Below, piece by piece: positions 52,935 to 60,962 of a stretch of 64,000 nucleotides of DNA (its first letter is position 1; each line of letters opens with the position of its first letter). Origin of the DNA: Mycosphaerella arachidis. Its lineage: Eukaryota; Ascomycota; Dothideomycetes; Mycosphaerellales; Mycosphaerellaceae. Location: contig LIHB01000006.1 of assembly GCA_001297265.1 (NCBI GenBank), positions 602,261 to 666,260 on the forward strand. The letters run 5' to 3'. The position numbers and the translations under genes are program-made. The notes beneath the pieces are model-generated. The model had not been told where the DNA came from. It saw nothing but the letters and a program-made list of their open reading frames with translations, and ran no database searches.

Positions 52935-53863
52935 GCGTCGTGTTGCCACACGGCTAGGCTGTTCACGAATCGTTGTACAAGAGATGTGGGCAGTTCCGGC
53001 GCGTTTATCAGCTTGGCGATCAACCATGTCCCTAGTCCGTGCGCTGAGATGAAGTGCTGCCGCCTTCTCGCCGCATGGGGCAAGCTGAGTTGCCGGAAAT
53101 ACAACTCCAAGCCGAATCTGAAAGCACCCCAGTGAATGGTGGATATTCCAATCTCGAGAAGGAGATTCTGTTTGTGTTTCGTCGTACGAGAGTCGATGCT
53201 AGCATAGAGAGGCGTGAGATCCGCGCTCAAAAAGGCCCAAGCATATCTTTGCAGCCTTTTGGCGACTAGACAGTGGAGACGAAGCTGGGTGAAGCGGGGT
53301 ACCTCGAGCAGGTTGACACGATCCTTGGTCTCAGCCTGCAGGAGCCACGACAATGCCCTGGATCCGGATTGTGAAGTGACGTGCACGGCACGATCCCTTT
53401 CCAAGCCCACCCGAGCAGATTCGGCGGCGAACAGTTCCAGCGTGTTAGTAACGAGGCTATGATGCGCAGAAGGGTCCGACAATATGCCCAGCGGATCCGT
53501 TCGAAACTCGTCTGGAAGCGCAGTACATCGCTGCGCAAGATCAATTGTGGCGAGCCAGTCGTGCGGCCCTGGTTTGTTGGGCCTATGCTCCTCAAGCTCA
53601 AAATAATATTGGTAGAATTTCTCGTCATTCTGTGGAACGTAGGGACTGGTATCAAGTCTGTTCAGGGGACGAGATGGTCCAGTGCTTTTTTGTCGCTGCT
53701 GACTTGGCCATGCTGTCTGTGGCCATTGCTGGCAGGCGTCAGAGCGGTGGTTGGTGAAGCCATTGTTGAGGGAAAGCCTGATGGTCCGTGCCGCACGGCT
53801 CACTTCTCTGCTTGTGTGAATGATGCCGCGACACGTGAGGCATGATGCCCGTGTTGACAACAT
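52898..53863 (-). CDS. Unknown protein, probable mitochondrial presequence; intact member of a paralogue pair
   Basis: A single exon, 321 aa (MLSTRASCLTCRGIIHTSRE). The first 70 residues contain many Arg/Ser/Thr and almost no acidic residues, then KFYQYYFELEEHRPNKPG, HDWLATIDLAQRC, DPLGILSD, NTLELFAAESARVGLERD, HVTSQSGSRALSWLL, QLRLHCLVAKRL, IHWGAFRFGLELYF and GLGTWLIAKLINAPELP. The repeated helical blocks suggest an alpha-helical fold, but I recognise no domain. It shares this block order with the frameshifted neighbour at 50898-52141. Its last 12 codons lie at the right inverted repeat (ending INQLDLF). Presequence and fold statements are inference. Confidence 0.65.
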   Translation of the reverse strand: MLSTRASCLTCRGIIHTSREVSRAARTIRLSLNNGFTNHRSDACQQWPQTAWPSQQRQKSTGPSRPLNRLDTSPYVPQNDEKFYQYYFELEEHRPNKPGPHDWLATIDLAQRCTALPDEFRTDPLGILSDPSAHHSLVTNTLELFAAESARVGLERDRAVHVTSQSGSRALSWLLQAETKDRVNLLEVPRFTQLRLHCLVAKRLQRYAWAFLSADLTPLYASIDSRTTKHKQNLLLEIGISTIHWGAFRFGLELYFRQLSLPHAARRRQHFISAHGLGTWLIAKLINAPELPTSLVQRFVNSLAVWQHDADLASINQLDLF

Positions 53864-54996
53864 CGAGATGAAGGAGCGACTGTCGAGTGATGATTTTGTT
53901 GTTGAGAGCTCGGTCTAGCGCGGATTAGAGTTTCAGCGTATCCACGTGATCTCCTCCTGTACATAACCGCGAGCACAATTTTCTACGCGGACAACTTCCT
54001 TCTTCTTTATACTTACCTTGTTGGCCCGAGGACGCTCACAAATGTCCAACGGCATTTGAACTGGCTACATTGCACAACGTGGACCAGAACAGGTGTATCT
54101 CTCCTTCGGGGGCGATACTGGCGCAATTTTTGCTGGCATACAGGATGTCGTCGTCGTGGTGGAACTTTTCATCAAGACTTGGTCGCGTGCGACCGGGGTT
54201 GGAGAAGAGTGTGAGATGGCCGAGGGCATTTGAACTGTGGATCGATGAAGGCGACGGCACCTCTGATGGTGCTGCTGCTGGCGGGATGGGTTGTGTTGTG
54301 GGAGGTAGGGTTCGTTTCACGTCGGGGAAGAGTTTTCTTGGTTGGAGGTGGCAGTCAGTAGCACACCTTCTACATGGTGATAACCACGAACCTCATCATC
54401 GCGTGAATCTCATGTTACAATGTCTCATCACCGTCGGCCGTCGCAGTCTGCTATTGTGATGGCCCTGTTGTAGTGAAGCTGTATCATCCGTAGCCAAGCT
54501 TGCCAGGATCACTTGCTGGCTTCCTAGCTGGAACTACAGCAGCAGCAGCAGCTCTCCCTGGACACTGCCTACCTGTGATACGCATCATACATTTGCGGTG
54601 CTACAAGGTGCATGCATGCTAGGCTTGAGACCCAGAACACCTTTGCTGAGAGCTCGCCCATCCTTTCTCGATCTCGTCGCCAGCCAGCAGACCGATCCCA
54701 CTAAGTCCCAACCCACGACTAGCTCCAGCTCCAGCGAGCACCATCCGCATAGCAACCTCCTCAGCGACGTCAACCCGCGCCCCTTCACACCAGCTGAAGC
54801 TGCAGTAGCACTTCCCGAAAGTCCACAGCCGCCACCAAGTCCGCTCCAATCTCCAGTCCATACCGTTGAGTTTGCGTCAATAGAGGAAGACGCGGGCCTG
54901 CATTCCATTGAGCAGCAGGCAGAAGAAGAGCTCCGAACAGACGAAATAACTGCAGAAACACCACCACCACCACCACCACCACCACCCACTGCCACA
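53864..54996. other. VMA1 upstream region with an unusually long in-frame open leader
   Basis: 1.13 kb between divergent starts. From 54598 to the VMA1 ATG the VMA1 frame has no stop for 133 codons and ends in a (CCA)n run. On the minus strand 54392-54036 is open with a CRRC..C..H-like start but has no in-frame ATG, so I do not call it. Confidence 0.45.
54961..54987 (+). repeat. (CCA)n trinucleotide repeat
   Basis: About nine CCA units directly precede the VMA1 start codon by 9 bases. Read in the VMA1 frame they encode a polyproline run in the leader. Confidence 0.9.
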
Positions 54997-57900
54997 ATGC
55001 CTCCAAAGCAGCAGAAGCAGAATGGCGATGAGGACTCGCAGCAGGGCTCCATCTTCTCCGTGTCTGGTCCCGTCATCGTTGCCGAGCACATGACAGGATG
55101 CGCCATGTACGAACTGTGCAAGGTCGGCGCAGACCAGCTCATTGGAGAAGTCATCCGTATCGACGCCGACAAGGCTACCATTCAAGTCTACGAGGAGACT
55201 GCTGGTGTAACAGTCGGCGACCCCGTCTACCGCACTGGCAAGCCGCTCTCAGTCGAGCTTGGACCTGGCTTGATGGAGACTATCTACGATGGTATCCAAC
55301 GACCACTCAAGGGCATCAGCGATGTGTCCAACAGCATCTACATCCCAAGAGGTATCGCTGTGCCAGCACTTGACCGCAAGAGGAAGTGGAAGTTCACCCC
55401 CAGCGACAAGTTCAAGAAGGGTGACCACATCACCGGTGGCGACATCTTTGGAAGCGTGGAGGAGAACAGCTTGCTCAGTGACCACAAGATCCTGCTACCA
55501 CCACGCGCCAGAGGTACAATCACCGAGTATCCAAAGGCTGGCGAGTACACCGTTGATACCGAGTTGTTGGAGGTTGAGTTTGAAGGCAAGAAGACAAAAT
55601 ACACCATGATGCACCAGTGGCCTGTTCGTGTACCGCGACCTACCACCGACAAGCTCAGCTCTGGTGATCCATTCATCGTCGGCCAGCGTGTGCTTGACGC
55701 TCTCTTCCCTGGTGTGCAGGGTGGTACTGTCTGTATTCCTGGCGCTTTCGGGTGCGGCAAGACTGTTATTTCTCAGTCCGTGTCAAAGTTCTCGAACAGC
55801 GACTTGATTGTTTACGTGGGCTGTTTCTCCGCAGGGACCATGGTCATGATGGCCGATGGAGGTTCCCGAGCGGTAGAGAACATTGCCGTTGATGATGAAG
55901 TCATGGGCAAGGATGGGACGCCGCGCAAGGTCGTGGGCCTTCCGTCGGGACAGGAGACCATGTACGAGGTCGCCGTCAAGACTCAGCACAGAAACGAAAC
56001 CATTAGTGAGGTTTCGTTCACGTGCAATGCGTCCCACCTCCTGGTTCTGACCACACCGCAGCATATCCGTCAAACGGATAATATGATCCGCGGGAAGCTT
56101 CAGACCTCGGTGACTTACTTCAAGTGGGCCACAGTGCAGGTCCCATCCCAGCCACGATCTCGCTCTGTCCGCATACTCAAGCTATGCACTCGTAGCTGGG
56201 ACCATATTACTCATGGCGGTGCTAAACATGCGCACGCCAGTGCTGCGAGGTTCAAGGACACGATTCCCGCCGGTCCTTTCGAGTGGACGCTCCAGGCTCA
56301 GGACTACTCACTGCTTAGCACGCATGTTCGCAAGGCCTCCCAGCAGACCTTCAGTCCTGTCCTCCTCGAGGCTAATGGGCTCGGCTCAATGCTCGAGCGG
56401 TCTGGTGCCAATGCCTCCCACGCTGGGAAGATGGCCTACCTCCTGGGGTTCTGGGTGGGTGATGGGCTGTATGACCAGTCCAGCTTCTCCGTCGATCCTC
56501 GCGACACAGCTATCGTGGAGCAAATCAATACCTTCGGATCATTCTTTGGGCTGGGGGTGACTACACGCGAGTACAAGAAGTACCTATACTCTCGCACTAC
56601 GGGACCCTCTGGGACATCTCGCCAGCCTTTGGGGACCTTGTCAGCAAACATTACCAAGGTCGCAAGGGAAGACTTCACCGGAATTGGCGACATGTCAGTC
56701 CAACTGCGACCCTTGGGCTTTGACCCAGATGCTCCCGCAGGAAAACATCAGGCCTTAAACACTGGCAATGTCTTCTGGGAAATGGTACTGCTCTCGGGTG
56801 TACGCGGCACTGCCGACGAACGCAAGATCGTCCCGGACTGGATCTCCGTTGAGCCATTCGAAGTTCGTGAATACTTCTTGGCGGGCTTGATAGAGTCTAA
56901 TGGATTCGTCAACCAGCAGGAGCTGAGCGCAACTGTCAAGACCATCTATACCACTGTATGCCATGGTCTGATCAAGCTGTCCCGCTCCTTGGGACTTCGT
57001 GCCTCGGTCTGCGTTGAGCAGGCTAAGGTTGTTTTGGGCGTGGCCCATAAGACCTCCTACGCCGTCTACATCTCCGGAACTCCCGGCAACGGAGTGCTCG
57101 AGTCTGTCTTGAGCAAATGCGCCCTTGCCCGTAAGACGGCTGCCGTTCCCGCTTCTGTGGTTCGCGAGCCACAGAAGGTTTATTTTGATGTCAACAAGCT
57201 CGGCGTGGATTCCTACTACGGCATCACCCTTGAGGATGATTCTGATCACCAGTTCCTGTTGGCAAACAATATGGTCGTCCATAACTGCGGGGAGCGAGGG
57301 AACGAGATGGCTGAAGTGTTGATGGACTTTCCAGAGGTATGAGTCTCCAGTATTTGCGTTCGGTCCAAGCTAACAACGTGTCTAGCTCACTATCGAATTC
57401 GACGGCCGCAGAGAACCTATCATGAAGCGCACATGTCTCATTGCCAACACCTCTAACATGCCTGTGGCCGCCCGTGAGGCCTCCATCTACACTGGAATCA
57501 CGATTTCCGAGTACTTTCGTGATCAAGGTAAGAACGTCGCTATGATGGCTGACTCCACATCTCGCTGGGCTGAGGCGCTTCGTGAGATTTCTGGTCGTCT
57601 CGGAGAGATGCCTGCGGATCAAGGTTTCCCAGCCTACCTTGGTGCCAAGCTCGCATCTTTCTATGAACGTGCCGGTAAGGTCGTCGCCCTTGGATCACCA
57701 GACCGCAAGGGTTCCATTAGCATTGTCGGAGCTGTGTCACCACCAGGTGGTGACTTCTCGGATCCCGTCACTTCGTCCACACTCGGTATCGTACAAGTCT
57801 TCTGGGGTCTTGACAAGAAGCTGGCCCAGCGAAAGCATTTCCCATCGATCAACACCTCCGCCTCATACTCGAAGTACACCACCACGCTCCAGAAGTACTA

Positions 57901-58342
57901 CTCCGAGAACAACCCAGAATTCCCACAATATGCCAACCGCATCCGTGAGCTGCTATCAGCTTCGGAGGAACTCGACCAGGTCGTGCAGCTTGTCGGCAAG
58001 TCTGCTCTGGGTGACTCCGACAAGATTACACTCGATGTGGCCACATTGATTAAGGAAGATTTCCTGCAGCAAAATGGTTACTCAGACTACGATCAGTTCT
58101 GCCCACTTTGGAAGACCTCATGGATGATGAAGAACATGATGTCCTACCACGACGAGGCACAAAAGGCCATCAGCCAAGGACACAACTGGGCCAAGGTCAG
58201 AGAGGCAACGAACGGAATCAAGAATGAACTCACGAGCATGAAATTCGAGTTGCCAACAGATGGCGAGGAGAAGGTCACGAAGAAGTATGAAGAGATTCTG
58301 CAGAAGATGCAGGAGAAGTTTGCGAGTGTGATCGACGAGTAA
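54997..58342 (+). CDS. VMA1: V-type ATPase catalytic subunit A precursor, interrupted by an intein
   Basis: Two exons, 54997..57336 and 57386..58342; total 3297 nt, 1098 aa including a 488-aa intein; a 49-bp intron with GTATGA donor, CTAAC branch and TAG acceptor. Removing the intein leaves about 610 aa, the normal size. Subunit A hydrolyses ATP in the V1 sector that acidifies vacuoles and endosomes. Sequence marks are VSGPVIVAEHM, VYEETAGVTVGDPV, IYIPRGIAVPALDR, ILLPPRARGTI, MMHQWPVRVPRP, the P-loop GAFGCGKTVISQS, and after the intein CGERGNEMAEVL, ANTSNMPVAAREASIYTG, MMADSTSRWAEALREISGR, GAVSPPGGDFSDPVTS, and the C-terminus KFASVIDE. The start at 54997 (MPPKQQKQNGDED) matches Neurospora-type N-termini. 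Confidence 0.96.
55822..57285 (+). mobile_element. VMA1 intein (VDE/PI-SceI family) with LAGLIDADG endonuclease domain
   Basis: 488 residues (protein residues 276-763) between VYVG and CGERGNEM, the same site as the yeast VMA1 intein. Splicing blocks are intact: Cys1 in CFSAGTMVMMADGG, block B FTCNASH (Thr and His), block F DSYYGITLEDDSDHQFLL, and the terminal His-Asn (VVHN) followed by extein Cys. The middle holds a LAGLIDADG homing endonuclease: first motif YLLGFWVGDGLYD with Asp214, second motif FLAGLIESNGFVN, where the expected catalytic Asp is Asn360. The protein should splice itself out after translation, while DNA cleavage is probably lost. GGG codons are more frequent than in the flanking extein. 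Family assignment is firm. Confidence 0.95.
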
Positions 58343-58489
58343 GGGATGGGATGTTAGGACACGACAGACTTGTGTAGATAGCATCTTGTAGAGTGGCAAA
58401 GATTATGGAAACAATCGAACACCAGGCCGTTAGGCAATTTAGCGACCTCCCGATGCCTAAGCCTAGTTTTGGGAGTAGTAAGAGTAAAT

Positions 58490-58590
58490 AGTAAGTAGTA
58501 ACAGTATAGTAATTACTCTTACTATTAATAGTAAGTAGTAACAGTATAGTAATTACTCTTACTAGTAATAGTAAGTAGTAATTACTATCT
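58490..58590. repeat. 40-bp tandem repeat near the island's left edge
   Basis: Two near-identical 40-bp units (58490-58529, 58530-58569) and a partial third, built from AGTAAGTAGTAACAGTAT and its near-complement AGTAATTACTCTTACT, so each unit is also a partial palindrome. Confidence 0.85.
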
Positions 58591-58879
58591 TTTCTAAAGG
58601 TCTAGTATAATAGTAATTACTATATTAATATAGTACTAGTAATAGAAAAGGAATAGTAAGGGTTATAGTAAATAGTAATTACTATATTATAAGGGGGCAG
58701 CCTCTAGGCTAACCCTTATATATAATATACAGTTACGTCTAGCTTAGTAAGCTATACGTAACACGTATACGTACATTATATAACGCGTATAGCGTCTATA
58801 ATAAGAGGTAAGAATTAGTTTATTTACAACTAGTAGGTTGTAGGCGTACTATATATTATAATATTCCCTTAATAGTTCT

Positions 58880-59950
58880 AATTCTTCTTCTTTGTTAGAA
58901 TCTATATACGCTATAGAGTCTAAACGCGACGATAGCGCTACGCCTACGGCTCCCCTAAGTCCTAGGGCGTAATAATAAGCGAGGCGTACGGCCTTAGTTA
59001 TAAGAAGAGAGGCCCTACGGGCTAAGATTAAGGAGAAGGAGATATAGAGGGAGATCGAGTAGTTAGAGATCTTACGGGACGTAAGCGTACCGCCGGCGGA
59101 GTCTACGGGTAGGCTAGGCGGAGGACGATCTCCTACCCCTACTCCCTCTCCTCTATCTATAATAACTAACGAGGATATCGTAGTACGAGGCGTAGCCGTA
59201 TCTTATATAATATAACTATATCTTAAAGAACCTACGCCTTTTAGAGGGGACTTAATTAAGAAAGTACGGGTATTCCTTAGGAAGCTCGCTCTTATCTTTA
59301 CCTCTTAGGTAGTACGTATACGACGAATAAGTTAAAGGTCCTATATAGGGTTATATACCTAAGTAGGGAGGTAAGTAAGTAATAGTACGCTAATTATAGC
59401 GTCCTTAACCTTAAAGGGTATATATACTTTAAGGAGTTCTATTAAGACGTATACGGCGACCCTATAAGCCGCGTACTTAACGTTATATTAGAGTACGAGG
59501 CGGTAAAATAGAAGGATAACTAGATAGTACGTTAGTTTATAACTAAGCTAGATATTATAGAGGACTAGTTAGGGGACTATACAAAGGCGTAACGCGTACG
59601 GTACTTACTCGTAAAGCTTACGCCTAGCCTACGGTCCGTAATTGTTAAGTTTTATAATATTCTAATAACTATAGAGGAGCTAGTAATCCTAGCGTCGCGT
59701 ATTAGGAGTATAGAGCGCGGTAGCGGAGCGTACGAAGGCGGGCCGCTAAGTTATTATAGGCGGGAGACTAAAGGCGACTATAGGTAGAGTAACCGTAGTC
59801 TAAAGTAGCCGAGGTAGAGTTAGTTACCGCATATTAGGTTTAGTATAACCTAATAATATTACAAGTTAAGAAGATAAGCTTAATCGGGTTTATTCTCGGG
59901 CTAATAGGAAGTTAAGGGAGAGTAATAAAGTAGTAGCTATCTTATCTTAT
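58880..59950 (+). pseudogene. Ty3/gypsy Gag remnant
   Basis: On the plus strand one frame reads KIKEKEI, then PPAESTGRLGGGRSPTPTPSP, PTPFRGDLIKKVRVFLRKLA, and, after a frame slip near 59320, DVYGDPISRVLNVILEYEA, DYTKA, RVRYLLVKLTPSLRSVIVKF and ELVILASRIRSIERGS. These follow the order of a retroelement capsid (FRGD... YGDP...). More than ten in-frame TAG/TAA occur where Gln is expected. A possible zinc-knuckle relic with Tyr in place of Cys follows near 59850. Non-functional. Confidence 0.7.
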
Positions 59951-60101
59951 AAAGACTAAGTAGTAATAAGGTAGATATTAGGTTATAGTATATTCTAAAT
60001 AGTAATATTAAATAGTAAGTTAAACGTATTAAAACTATAAGGGATTCTTAGCGTTCCTAAATATAAAGAAAACTCTATTATTAATAGGTCGGATTACTTA
60101 A

Positions 60102-60226
60102 TTACTAGTAAGCGAGTAATCTTAAATTACTAAGTTACTAGTAAGCGAGTAATCTCGAATTACTAAGTTACTAGTAAGTAAGTAATCTCGAATTACTAAG
60201 TTACTAGTAAGCGAGTAATCTCGTAT
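60102..60226. repeat. 33-bp tandem repeat, 3.8 units
   Basis: Units start at 60102, 60135, 60168 and 60201, based on TTACTAGTAAGCGAGTAATC followed by TCGAATTACTAAG. There are no spacers, so it is not a CRISPR array. It lies between the gag relic and the small antisense frame. Confidence 0.9.
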
Positions 60227-60368
60227 AGCGTACGTAATCTTACTAGCTAATAGTATTATATAGCTTCGAGGCGTAGCCTAAACCGTAATACTATTCCCTT
60301 CTAAGCCTAGCTTCGTCCTAAAGCTTATATAAGATGTTATGTCTATCCCTCTCTTTATATCTATAATA

Positions 60369-60962
60369 ATGTCTTCTTCTTCTTCTAAAAATCGTCTTTA
60401 GCTTACTAAAGAAATTAACAAATACGGCCGTCTAGTAGATCTTACCTACAACTATTGTTTTCTTAACGGTCTCTCTTATATCGCTATAAAGGGAAATTTT
60501 AGGCTTTGGTATTCCGAGTACGTTTAGTATAGGCGGAAGTATATTAATTTATTCTAAGAGTCTCTTAATAAGACTCGCGAGGAATATCGAAAGAAGGTTA
60601 AGAAGGATAAGGAGGATTTAGTAGAGGTCCTAGTACGGCTAATACGAAATAAGGTAATACTTCGCTAAGTAGAGGAGTAGGCGCGTAGGAAGGCGTAGTA
60701 TCTAGAGTTAGAGATAGAGGCCTCTAGCAAGATTAAGGATGTTAACTATCCTATAGTAGACGCGGTAGTTAGCCTTTCTCCGGCCGTATAGTCCTCGATT
60801 GACTTTATTAATAATATAATCGACTTCTCCGTTCCCTCTAGTTCCGGCGGGTAGATTTATAGGTTCCGTTCCAGTAGTATTCCTAGATTACCTATTAATA
60901 GTTTTATAGGTTCTTTATTAGTTCCTAGGTATTTTCTAATTTATCGTATCCCTTCTATTTAA
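60369..60962 (+). pseudogene. Small antisense ORF of the retroelement (Cys-rich, RIP-mutated)
   Basis: An ATG at 60369 opens a 198-codon frame with six to eight internal TAG/TAA at Gln/Trp-like positions. The N-terminal part (YCFLNGLSYIAIKGNF, then LWYSEYV) has the spacing of a small cysteine cluster in which most Cys codons have become Tyr or Trp, as RIP does. A Lys/Glu-rich helix (TREEYRKKVKKDKEDLVEVL) follows. Its last 130 bases overlap, on the opposite strand, the chromodomain of the pol relic. Similar small Cys-rich frames occur in other fungal Ty3 elements, from memory; not verified. Confidence 0.55.

Noticed and set aside
54036..54392. Minus-strand open stretch beginning with a CRRC...C..H pattern
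   Set aside because: No in-frame ATG, no splice partner found, and the Cys/His spacing does not fit Zn2Cys6 or C2H2 fingers.
54585..55181. 198-codon minus-strand frame opposite the VMA1 N-terminus
   Set aside because: It overlaps the highly conserved start of VMA1, and its Gly/Ser/Cys-rich sequence is the complement of the CCA repeat and extein codons. No independent support.
60102..60226. Regular repeats resembling a CRISPR array
   Set aside because: The units are contiguous without unique spacers and lie in a eukaryotic, RIP-mutated transposon island.
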